The position numbers were made by a program, and so were the translations under genes. 38,934 bases of DNA from an uncultured Prevotellaceae bacterium (GTDB taxonomy: Bacteria > Bacteroidota > Bacteroidia > Bacteroidales > Bacteroidaceae): NCBI GenBank assembly GCA_946415705.1, contig CAMKTN010000022.1:1-38934 (forward strand). The letters are read 5' to 3'. Below, piece after piece: positions 7,967 through 15,258 of the stretch; the stretch's first letter is position 1, and each line of letters begins with the position of its first letter. The notes under the pieces were generated by a model, which was not told the DNA's origin, made no database searches, and was given only the letters and a program-made list of their open reading frames with translations.

Positions 7967-8056
7967 TTGCTATGTGCTTGACATATCGCCTGTTAGAGGC
8001 GACAAAAGGAAAAGAGCTCCGTTGTTATACGGAACCCTTCTTCACTTTCGGCGGTG

Positions 8057-8088
8057 CAAAGATATGGTTTTAGGTGATTCGCACCAAA
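8057..8088 (-). promoter_or_regulatory. greA promoter
   Basis: On the minus strand TTTG (8088-8085) and TATCTTTG (8064-8057) are separated by 20 bp, a full match to the Bacteroidetes consensus. Transcription would begin near 8050. The leader contains a small hairpin (arms 7986-7991 and 7997-8002). Confidence 0.78.
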
Positions 8089-8118
8089 TGTTTTGGCATA
8101 AAAATGCACATCTGCCGT

Positions 8119-9330
8119 TTACAATTCCTGTTCGATGGCTTTGCGCAAATCGGTGATATTTTCGCCACGGGCTCGCATCTCGGAGCCGCGCCCGATGAGG
8201 AAATAGGTGGGCAGGGACTGCACGTTGTAGAGGCGCACCATGTCGTTGGCGACGCCCTCGGCGCAGAAGACGCAGACCCAGGGGAGCTGCTCGCACATGG
8301 TCTTCCAGTAGTGCTCGTCGGCATCGACGGAGACCTGGTAGATCTCGAGTCCGCGGTCGTGGTAGTCGGCATAGAGCTCGCGCAGTTGGATGTTGCGCTG
8401 CTGGCTCTGTGGGAGGCTGTAGGCGGTGAAGTCGAGGAGCAGGACGTTGTCGGGGAAGTCGGAGAGGCGGCGCTCATGTCCGCTGATGTCGGGGAAGCCG
8501 AAGTCGATGATGCCGACTTCTTTGACGCGGTCGCCGTCGATGTCGAGCTCAAGAGGTTTCACCTGGCGGGTGTTACGTAGTCCGCGCAGGGCGATGTTGC
8601 GGAGGTTCTCGGTGCGCAGGTGGTGGGGGTAGAGGATGTCCCACTGTGTGGCGACGGCGGCGAAGTACTGGATGTCGGAGCGGTTGTCCTCGGGGTTGAA
8701 GAGCATGCTGGCGCCGATGGTCTGGAAGAGGGCGTAGTAGGCGGCAGCGGAGGCGGGGTTGGTGAGGATGTAGTCGCTCTTGAGGGTCTGCTTGTAGGCT
8801 TCCACGAGCTGCTGGGCGCGCTCCTGTTTCTCCATGGCGGAGAGAGAGGCATCGGCGGTGAGGGCCTGCAGCTGTTGCTGGAGCTGTATGTTGAGCAGCG
8901 AGATGGTCTTCATGCGCCGCGAGGCGTCGTTGCCCTGGATGTCGTAGTCGGTGGACATGCGGGCATAGGGGGCCTCGACATAGATGATGGCGGCGGTATC
9001 GACGACGAAGTTGATGACGTGGTGTGCGATGCGCAGGCGATAGAACTCGGGGATGGAGAGGCTGTCGTCGGGCACGGTGAAGGCGAACTCACCGTCGGCC
9101 TTCAGGCGCACGGAGTCGAGGGGTTGCACGCCACCCAGTGTCATGGCCTCGAGCACGAGCGTGGAGTCCTCGGCACCGGTGATGACGCCGTTGACGGGTA
9201 TGCCGCGCGGCGCCTGGGTGCAGGACACCATCGTGAGGAACAGATAGGCCACCAGCAGGACGAGGAGTGCCATGGCAATCACGCCCCGCATGATGGCTTG
9301 GTTGGTTTTCTGTGCTTTGCGGCGTCTCAT
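8119..9330 (-). CDS. Thioredoxin-fold lipoprotein (DUF4369-like N terminus) lacking CxxC
   Basis: A 403-residue exported protein. The hydrophobic N terminus (about 14-36) ends in a lipobox-like MVSC, so it is probably a lipoprotein. Residues 45-140 resemble the DUF4369 beta domain seen in Bacteroidetes TlpA-like proteins, and about 285-400 is a thioredoxin fold. The strand that normally reads FWASWCxxC is FTAYSLPQSQQ here, so both redox cysteines are absent; the cis-Pro region (VQSLPTYFLI) is kept. It may be a binding or scaffolding relative rather than an oxidoreductase. Its ATG overlaps the flotillin stop (ATGA, 9327-9330), indicating translational coupling in the NfeD-flotillin operon. Confidence 0.8.
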   Translation of the reverse strand: MRRRKAQKTNQAIMRGVIAMALLVLLVAYLFLTMVSCTQAPRGIPVNGVITGAEDSTLVLEAMTLGGVQPLDSVRLKADGEFAFTVPDDSLSIPEFYRLRIAHHVINFVVDTAAIIYVEAPYARMSTDYDIQGNDASRRMKTISLLNIQLQQQLQALTADASLSAMEKQERAQQLVEAYKQTLKSDYILTNPASAAAYYALFQTIGASMLFNPEDNRSDIQYFAAVATQWDILYPHHLRTENLRNIALRGLRNTRQVKPLELDIDGDRVKEVGIIDFGFPDISGHERRLSDFPDNVLLLDFTAYSLPQSQQRNIQLRELYADYHDRGLEIYQVSVDADEHYWKTMCEQLPWVCVFCAEGVANDMVRLYNVQSLPTYFLIGRGSEMRARGENITDLRKAIEQEL

Positions 9331-10700
9331 TCTTCTTCTTCAGCTTTTGCTTCTGCATCGCGCTCGGCCTTCTTCTTGGCGAGGTACTCAGGGATGCTGA
9401 GGCCGGCCTGCTCGAAGAGGTCGTTGAGAGGGGGTATGCTCTTCATGAGTCCGCTGACGAAGCCGGCTGTGGAGCCTTTTCCGTCGCCTGCAGCACCGCT
9501 GTCCCAGACGGTTACCTTGTCGATGTTGATGCCCTTGATGGCCTCGACCTGTGTCTTGACGAGCTCGGGCAGCTTCTCCAGCAGGAGGAGGGAGTAGGCA
9601 GCGGTGGCGTCGCCGCCGGCGGCCTGCACCATCTTGTCGTAACCTTGTGCCTGACGCGTCAGCACCTCGAAGAGACCCTTTGCCTCGGCTTCCATCTTGG
9701 CGAAGACGGCGTCGGCCTCACCCTTGGCGATGGCGCGCTTCTGCTCGGCCTCGGCCTCGGCAGCGATGATCAGACGCTGCTTCTCGATCTCCTGTTGCAC
9801 GATGACATTGGCAGTCTCGGTGGCGCGCTCGCGCTCGGCACGGGCGGTCTCGGCGAGCTGCTCGGCGGCGTAGGCTTCTTCCAGCGCCTTGGCGGCCTGC
9901 ACTTTCTCGGCGGCCTGTGCCTTGCGCTGTGCCTCGGCCTCCTTCTCGCGGCGGTACGCCTCGGAGTTGGCAATCTCTACCTTGGCCTCGTTCTCACCCT
10001 TCACGGCCTGGGCGTTGGCTTCGGCGGTACGCACGCGCGTCTCACGGACGGCTTCTGCCTTACCAATCTCACCAATCTTATCTTGCTCAGCCACGCGCAC
10101 CTTGGCCTCGTTGATGGCCTTGGCGGCAGCCTCGCGACCGAGAGCCTCGATGTAGCCGCTCTCGTCCTTGATATCGGTCACGTTGACGTTGATGAGTCGG
10201 AGACCAATCTTCTTCAGCTCCACCTCGACGTTGGTGGAGATGGCCTCCAGGAACTTGTCGCGGTCGGAGTTCAGCTCCTCGATGGACATCGTGGCGATGA
10301 CGAGACGCAGCTGACCGAAGAGGATATCGCGCGCCAGCTCCTGAATCTGCTGCGGCGTCTGCCCCAGCAGACGCTCGGCGGCAGCCTGCATGTAGTCGGG
10401 CTCCGTGGAGATACCCACCGTGAAGCGGCAGGGCACATCGACGCGGATGTTCTGGCGCGACAGGGCGTTGGTGAGGTTGGCGTCAATGGAGATGGGCGTG
10501 AGGCTCATGTAGGCATAGTCCTGAATGATGGGCCACACGAAGGTACCACCACCGTGCACGCACTTGGCAGAGCCCTTGGCGGCACTCGTGCCGTAGATAA
10601 CCAGAATCTTGTCAGAAGGACAGCGGCGATAGCGGTTGAAGATGGCTACCACCAGGAAGAAAGCAACCAAAGCTGCTACAACAATTACGTAAAGTTCCAT
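9327..10700 (-). CDS. Flotillin-like SPFH/band 7 membrane protein
   Basis: A membrane-organising scaffold of the flotillin type. A single N-terminal transmembrane segment (about 4-20) precedes the SPFH domain (about 25-200, with VHGGGTFVWPIIQ and NVEVELKKIGLRLINVNVTDI). A long Ala/Glu/Lys-rich coiled coil with flotillin-like EA repeats covers about 205-340, and the acidic tail ends in EEE. Homologues form oligomeric membrane microdomains. It follows an NfeD-like gene, the classic partner pairing (compare B. subtilis floT with yuaF/nfeD). The downstream thioredoxin-like gene overlaps by 4 bp. Confidence 0.93.
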   Translation of the reverse strand: MELYVIVVAALVAFFLVVAIFNRYRRCPSDKILVIYGTSAAKGSAKCVHGGGTFVWPIIQDYAYMSLTPISIDANLTNALSRQNIRVDVPCRFTVGISTEPDYMQAAAERLLGQTPQQIQELARDILFGQLRLVIATMSIEELNSDRDKFLEAISTNVEVELKKIGLRLINVNVTDIKDESGYIEALGREAAAKAINEAKVRVAEQDKIGEIGKAEAVRETRVRTAEANAQAVKGENEAKVEIANSEAYRREKEAEAQRKAQAAEKVQAAKALEEAYAAEQLAETARAERERATETANVIVQQEIEKQRLIIAAEAEAEQKRAIAKGEADAVFAKMEAEAKGLFEVLTRQAQGYDKMVQAAGGDATAAYSLLLLEKLPELVKTQVEAIKGINIDKVTVWDSGAAGDGKGSTAGFVSGLMKSIPPLNDLFEQAGLSIPEYLAKKKAERDAEAKAEEEE

Positions 10701-10704
10701 ATCT

Positions 10705-10763
10705 TTGTTTGGTTTAAGGAGTTTAATGGGTTTAAGGGTTCAAAGGTTCAAAAGTTCAAGGGG
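10705..10763. repeat. Octamer array between nfeD-like and flotillin genes
   Basis: GTTTAATGG, GTTTAAGG, GTTCAAAG, GTTCAAAA, GTTCAAGG units in tandem fill the gap between the two co-oriented genes. Confidence 0.7.
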
Positions 10764-11417
10764 TTAGATTTTCTCCACGAGGAGGCTGCCGCCGTCGATG
10801 ACTTTGACGACTTTCACGCGGGAGCCGGTGGCGAGGAGCTCGTCACCGTCGGTGAAGGCGTTGAGCTCATGCACGGAGCCGTTGATGCTGATCTGTATCT
10901 TGCCGGCGGCGGCGTGATTGGCAGGGATGCGGAGATAGACGCTGGCCGTCTGGCCCACGCACTCCTGAATCTTGAAGTTGCCGCTCTTCTCCAGCTTCAG
11001 CATCATGCGCATCAGGACGGCAAAGACCACCACGAAAAGCGCGCCAATAAGGAAGCTCAGCAACACCAGCAGCGCCTTGCTCTGTACGACGGGTGCCAGG
11101 CTGATGCCACCCCAGCCGAAGCCGAGGAAGAAGTTGATGAAGTTGCGCAGCGTGAACAGCGAGAAGATGCCCGCGGAGCCCAGCGTGCCTTCGTGACCGG
11201 TGTGGCCGCTGGAGATGTCGGTGTCGCCGTCCATGTCGGTGTGGACATCGAAATCAGTGCTTACGTCGGCATCGACGTCGGAGTCCATGCCGCCCAGCCC
11301 GATGAGCATGAGGGCGTTCTGAATGATGAAAACGACACTGGCTGCAATGGCGCAAGCCCAGAAAATCTGCATCGTGGTATCGAAGCCCGCGAACCAATTG
11401 GAAATAGTTGTGAACAT
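10764..11417 (-). CDS. NfeD-like membrane protein
   Basis: A 217-residue protein: one transmembrane segment at about 17-38, an acidic, Asp-rich extracytoplasmic stretch (DSDVDADVSTDFDVHTDMDG), a second hydrophobic hairpin at about 85-130, then an OB-fold-like C-terminal domain with the NfeD features (GQTASVYLRIP, GSRVKVVKVIDGGSLLVE). NfeD proteins partner flotillins, and the flotillin gene follows directly. The frame is open to 11822 but that extension is antisense to the next gene. The ATG at 11417 (MFTTISNWF) is chosen because a promoter box lies just upstream at 11453-11460. Confidence 0.88.
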   Translation of the reverse strand: MFTTISNWFAGFDTTMQIFWACAIAASVVFIIQNALMLIGLGGMDSDVDADVSTDFDVHTDMDGDTDISSGHTGHEGTLGSAGIFSLFTLRNFINFFLGFGWGGISLAPVVQSKALLVLLSFLIGALFVVVFAVLMRMMLKLEKSGNFKIQECVGQTASVYLRIPANHAAAGKIQISINGSVHELNAFTDGDELLATGSRVKVVKVIDGGSLLVEKI

Positions 11418-11452
11418 AGTATCAAATGTTAAGTTAAAAGCCTTATTGGGCA

Positions 11453-11460
11453 CAAAGGTA
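11453..11460 (-). promoter_or_regulatory. Promoter -7 box of the NfeD-flotillin operon
   Basis: The minus strand reads TACCTTTG (TAnnTTTG), 36 bp upstream of the NfeD ATG. The -33 element is not evident because a heptamer array (about 11465-11495) occupies that region. Confidence 0.65.
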
Positions 11461-11503
11461 TAAAAAGTTGATGGTTTAAGGGTGATGGTTGATGGTTTTT
11501 TTA

Positions 11504-11511
11504 TACTTTTG
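11504..11511 (+). promoter_or_regulatory. Promoter -7 box of the SpmA/SpmB fusion gene
   Basis: TACTTTTG matches TAnnTTTG, 30 bp before the ATG. Its -33 region is also occupied by the ATGGTT-type heptamer array. Confidence 0.62.
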
Positions 11512-11540
11512 CCGCAAAATTTATCAATAACCCCTCTCCA

Positions 11541-12773
11541 ATGGCACTGAATTATATTTGGATTGCATTCTTTCTCATCGCGCTTTGCGTGGCGACGGTC
11601 AAACTTGTCTTCTTCGGCGACACAGAGGTCTTCCCCGCCATCATGAACGCTACGATGGACACCGCCAAGACAGGTTTCGAGATTTCGTTGGGCCTCACGG
11701 CAGTCCTCTCCCTGTGGATGGGCATCATGAAGATCGGTGAGCAGGGCGGTATGGTGGAGCGTCTGGCGCGCTGGCTGTCGCCCCTGTTCCGCAGGCTCTT
11801 CCCCGACATTCCCGAGGGGCATCCCGTGATGGGTAATATCTTCATGAACCTGTCCGCCAACATGCTGGGCCTTGATAACGCCGCCACGCCCATGGGCCTC
11901 AAGGCCATGGAAGGGCTGCAGGAGCTGAATCCCAAGAAGGACACGGCTTCCAACGCCATGATCATGTTTCTGGTCATGAACACCGCCGGCCTCACCATCG
12001 TGCCTGTCAGCATCCTCGCCTACCGCGCGCAGCTGGGAGCCGCAGAGCCCACGGATGTCTTCGTGCCGATTCTCCTGGCCACGCTCATCTCCATGGTCGT
12101 GGGCGTTGCCATCACGGGTGCCATCCAGCGCATCAGCCTCTGGAACCGCCCGGTGATGATCACCCTCGCCCTCTTCTCACTGATTGTTGCCGGTATGGCA
12201 TGGGCCACGCAGGCGCTGAGTCGCGAGGAGATGGGTATCTTCTCCAACAACCTGGCCAACATCATCCTGCTCGGCATCATCGTCGTCTTCATCCTCGCGG
12301 GCATGCGCAGAAAAATTAATGTCTATGATGCTTTCATCGAGGGTGCCAAGGGCGGCTTCTCCACAGCCGTAGCCATCATACCCTATCTCATCGCCATCCT
12401 CGTTGGAATCGGCGTTTTCCGTGCTTCTGGCGCAATGGATTGGCTCGTCGATGGCATCGCGTGGATTGTGAAAGCCTGTGGCGGCAATGCCGACATCGCC
12501 GGCGCGCTGCCCACGGCGCTCATGAAACCCCTCAGCGGCAGCGGCGCACGCGGCCTGATGCTGGAATGTATGCAGAACTACGGCCCCGACTCCTTCGCCG
12601 GACGCCTCTCCTGCATCTTCCAGGGCAGCACCGACACCACTTTCTACATCCTTGCCGTCTATTTCGGCAGCGTGGGCATTCGCCACACCCGCTACGCCCT
12701 GCCCTGCGGCCTCGCCGCCGACCTCGCCTCCGTCATCGCCGCCATCCTCGTCGCCACCCTCTTCTTTGGGTAG
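11541..12773 (+). CDS. SpmA-SpmB fusion, nucleoside-recognition (Gate) domain membrane protein
   Basis: A 410-residue polytopic protein that joins in one chain the two halves called SpmA and SpmB in spore formers. Each half has a nucleoside-recognition/Gate domain: the first contains NIFMNLSANMLGLDNAATP and VMNTAGLTIVPVS, the second ALPTALMKPLSGSGARGL and FQGSTDTTFYILAVYFGSVG. About eight to ten hydrophobic helices are visible. In non-sporulating Bacteroidetes the function is unknown; related proteins are thought to be transporters. It has a divergent promoter opposite the NfeD operon and an 82-bp gap before sufC. Confidence 0.9.
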   Translation: MALNYIWIAFFLIALCVATVKLVFFGDTEVFPAIMNATMDTAKTGFEISLGLTAVLSLWMGIMKIGEQGGMVERLARWLSPLFRRLFPDIPEGHPVMGNIFMNLSANMLGLDNAATPMGLKAMEGLQELNPKKDTASNAMIMFLVMNTAGLTIVPVSILAYRAQLGAAEPTDVFVPILLATLISMVVGVAITGAIQRISLWNRPVMITLALFSLIVAGMAWATQALSREEMGIFSNNLANIILLGIIVVFILAGMRRKINVYDAFIEGAKGGFSTAVAIIPYLIAILVGIGVFRASGAMDWLVDGIAWIVKACGGNADIAGALPTALMKPLSGSGARGLMLECMQNYGPDSFAGRLSCIFQGSTDTTFYILAVYFGSVGIRHTRYALPCGLAADLASVIAAILVATLFFG

Positions 12774-12797
12774 GAAGATGCAATAAATGTGGGATTT

Positions 12798-12829
12798 TTT
12801 GGCGGTGCGATAAATATGTAGTACCTTTG
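12798..12829 (+). promoter_or_regulatory. sufC promoter
   Basis: TTTG (12798-12801), 20 bp, TACCTTTG (12822-12829): full Bacteroidetes consensus. The transcript would start near 12835, about 20 nt before the sufC ATG. Confidence 0.8.
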
Positions 12830-12855
12830 CGGCCTGAAAAACGTACATTACGAGA

Positions 12856-13593
12856 ATGTTAGAGATTAAGAACTTGCATGCCACTGTGGGTGGCAAAGAG
12901 ATACTGAAGGGCATCGACCTCACGGTGCGCGACGGCGAGATGCATGCGTTGATGGGGCTGAACGGCGCCGGCAAGAGCACGCTCTCCAATGTGCTGGTGG
13001 GGCATCCGGCCTACACCGTCACGGAGGGTTCCGTGACCTTCAATGGCAAGGACCTGTTGGCAATGTCGCCTGACGAGCGCTCGCATGAGGGACTCTTCCT
13101 GTCGTTCCAGCAGCCGGTGGAGATTCCGGGCGTCTCGATGGTCAACTTCATGCGTGCCGCCCTGAATGCAAAGCGTAAATATCAGGGGCTGGAACCCTTG
13201 GATGCGGGCTCGTTCCTGAAGCTGATGCGCGAGAAGCGTAAGATTGTGGAGCTGGACAACAAGCTGATGAGCCGCTCGGTCAACGAAGGCTTCAGTGGCG
13301 GCGAGCGCAAACGCAACGAGATCTTCCAGATGGCGATGCTCGAACCTACGATGTGCATCCTCGACGAGACGGATTCGGGACTCGATGTGGATGCCCTCCG
13401 CATCGTGGCCGAAGGCTTTAACAAGCTGCGCACACCGCAGACATCGGCCATCGTGATCACGCATTACCAGCGTCTGTTGGACTATCTGAAGCCCGACATC
13501 GTGCATGTGCTCATCGACGGGCGCATCGTGAAGACGGGTGGCCCTGAGCTGGCTGCAGAGATTGAAGAACGAGGCTTCGATTGGCTGAGATGA
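12856..13593 (+). CDS. sufC: Fe-S cluster assembly ATPase SufC
   Basis: ABC-type ATPase of the SufBCD scaffold that builds Fe-S clusters in the cytoplasm. At 245 residues it shows Walker A GLNGAGKST (about 34-42), the Q-loop region LSFQQPVEIPG, the ABC signature FSGGERKRNE, and the SufC-specific Walker B CILDETDSGLD. It normally follows sufB, but the gene upstream here is the SpmA/B fusion and sufC has its own promoter. The stop overlaps the ybeY start (ATGA at 13590-13593). Confidence 0.96.
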   Translation: MLEIKNLHATVGGKEILKGIDLTVRDGEMHALMGLNGAGKSTLSNVLVGHPAYTVTEGSVTFNGKDLLAMSPDERSHEGLFLSFQQPVEIPGVSMVNFMRAALNAKRKYQGLEPLDAGSFLKLMREKRKIVELDNKLMSRSVNEGFSGGERKRNEIFQMAMLEPTMCILDETDSGLDVDALRIVAEGFNKLRTPQTSAIVITHYQRLLDYLKPDIVHVLIDGRIVKTGGPELAAEIEERGFDWLR

Positions 13594-14033
13594 TCACTTT
13601 CCAGACCATAAATGTAGTGATGCCAGCCATCGACCAGCCATGCATCAAGGCATGGGTGCAGTCGGTGGCGGAGGACTATGGGCGGCGTGTTGGGGAAGTC
13701 GCATACATCTTCGTCGATGACGAGGAGATCCTGCGCGTCAACCGTCAGTTCCTGCAGCACGACTACTACACCGATATCATCACCTTCGACGACAGCACCG
13801 CCACACGCATCAGTGGCGACCTGTTCATTAGCCTCGACACCGTGCGCTCGAATGCCGAGGGGCTGGGGGTGCCTTACGAGCAGGAGCTGCTCCGCGTCAT
13901 CATCCACGGCATCCTGCACCTCTGTGGCATCAACGACAAAGGTCCGGGCGAGCGCGAGATCATGGAGGCGGCAGAGAACAAGGCGCTTTTGAAATTGACA
14001 ATTGATAATTTAAGCTTGAAACTTGAAACCTGA
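13590..14033 (+). CDS. ybeY: Endoribonuclease YbeY
   Basis: Metal-dependent RNase involved in 16S rRNA maturation and ribosome quality control. The 147-residue protein has the N-terminal IFVDDEEILRVNRQFLQHDYYTDIITF region and the metal motif HGILHLCGINDKGPGE; the third ligand His of the E. coli HGxLHLxGyDH motif is replaced, as in other Bacteroidetes members. The ATG at 13590 is chosen because it gives a four-base overlap with sufC. The last ~14 residues (LTIDNLSLKLET) are encoded by a repeat array and look like a read-through tail. Placement between sufC and sufD couples it to Fe-S assembly. Confidence 0.93.
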   Translation: MITFQTINVVMPAIDQPCIKAWVQSVAEDYGRRVGEVAYIFVDDEEILRVNRQFLQHDYYTDIITFDDSTATRISGDLFISLDTVRSNAEGLGVPYEQELLRVIIHGILHLCGINDKGPGEREIMEAAENKALLKLTIDNLSLKLET

Positions 14034-14043
14034 AACTTGAAAG
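13990..14043. repeat. Heptamer arrays spanning the ybeY end and sufD start
   Basis: An AATTGAC/AATTGAT stretch and then GAAACTT, GAAACCT, GAAACTT, GAAAGGA units. They encode the ybeY C terminus and contain the TTG used as the sufD start. Confidence 0.75.
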
Positions 14044-15224
14044 GAATAGATCAATATATAGAATTCTTCCGGAGTGAGCGACAGCGCATCGACGCAGGCT
14101 CGCAAGCGGTGATGAACGCCCAGCGCGAGGCGGCGGCAGAGGCCCTGCAGCGCCTGGGATTCCCCACGCAGAAGGTGGAAAGATATAAATACACCGACGT
14201 GGCTGCGGCCTTTGCGCCTAACTACGGCATCAGCCTGGCTGCGGCCAGCGCACCCCAACTCGAGGAGGCCCTCATCAGCCGCTACGGCACCTTGGCCCGC
14301 GTGGAGGACGACGCCCTCACGGCTCTCAACACCATGTTGGCACAGGAGCTCATCGTCGTGCATGCCGCGGCGGGTGAGCATCGGGAGCACCCCGTGCAGA
14401 TCACAAACACGCTGCGGGCCACGGCGCCGCTGATGCAGAATCGCCGCCTGCTGATCATCGCGGAGGCGGGGGCTGACGTGCAGGTCATCCTGGGCGACCG
14501 CGCCGAGGCGCAGCAGGATTTCCTGACAACACAGGTCACGGAGGTCTTCGTGGGCGAGGGTGCCCGCGTGGCGCTCTATGACATTGAGGACACCCACGAC
14601 CGCTGCCACCGCTTCCATCAGGTCTTTGCACAGGTGGCCGCAGGCGGACATCTCACGCACACGGCCTTCACGCTGGCCAGCGGTGTGAGCCGCAACCAGA
14701 CGGACGTGCAGCTGGTGGGCGAGGGTGCCGACGTGCAGCTACTGGGCTGCGCCATCCTCAACGGACAGCAACACGTAGATAACAACACACTCATCGACCA
14801 TCGTGCCCCAGGGTGTACGAGTCGTGAACTATATAAATATGTGGTGGACCAGCAGGCTACCGGGGCCTTCGCAGGGCGCGTCCTGGTGCGTCAGGAAGCG
14901 CAGCAGACAGACTCCGTAGAGCGTAATGCCAACCTCGTGTGCACCGATCAGGCACGGATGTGGACGCAGCCGATGCTGGAGATCTATGCCGACGATGTGA
15001 AATGTTCCCACGGCAGCACCGTAGGACAACTCAACGAAGCCGCCCTGTTCTACATGCGGCAGCGTGGCATCAGCGAGTCAGAGGCGCGCATGCTCCTGAA
15101 GCAGGCCTTCGCCAGCGAGGTGCTCCACGAGATACCGCTGGAGGCCCTCCGCCAGCGCCTCCACATGCAGGTGGAAAAGCGTTTCCGCTCCTGCGACGAT
15201 TGCAAATTGTGCAAGAAGGAATAG
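14037..15224 (+). CDS. sufD: Fe-S cluster assembly protein SufD
   Basis: Beta-helical scaffold partner of SufB and SufC. The 395-residue protein carries the SufBD core, with DNNTLIDHRAPGCTSRELYKY and the near-invariant CSHGSTVGQLNEAALFYMRQRGI segment, and ends in a Cys-containing tail (CDDCKLCKKE). No ATG is available: an in-frame TGA lies at 14031-14033 and the next ATG is at 14112, inside conserved sequence. Initiation is therefore inferred at TTG 14037, which itself belongs to the heptamer array. It follows ybeY by 3 bp. sufB and sufS are not in the window. Confidence 0.93.
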   Translation: MKGIDQYIEFFRSERQRIDAGSQAVMNAQREAAAEALQRLGFPTQKVERYKYTDVAAAFAPNYGISLAAASAPQLEEALISRYGTLARVEDDALTALNTMLAQELIVVHAAAGEHREHPVQITNTLRATAPLMQNRRLLIIAEAGADVQVILGDRAEAQQDFLTTQVTEVFVGEGARVALYDIEDTHDRCHRFHQVFAQVAAGGHLTHTAFTLASGVSRNQTDVQLVGEGADVQLLGCAILNGQQHVDNNTLIDHRAPGCTSRELYKYVVDQQATGAFAGRVLVRQEAQQTDSVERNANLVCTDQARMWTQPMLEIYADDVKCSHGSTVGQLNEAALFYMRQRGISESEARMLLKQAFASEVLHEIPLEALRQRLHMQVEKRFRSCDDCKLCKKE

Positions 15225-15258
15225 CGCTTAAGGTTTATGGATTAACTCAACAACAAGG

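Noticed and set aside
9312..11432. 706-codon plus-strand open frame
   Set aside because: Antisense to flotillin and NfeD; Leu/Gly/His/Asp-rich shadow of GC-rich codons with no family features.
11418..11822. N-terminal extension of the NfeD-like protein to 11822
   Set aside because: The extra 135 codons are antisense to the SpmA/B gene and lie upstream of the promoter.
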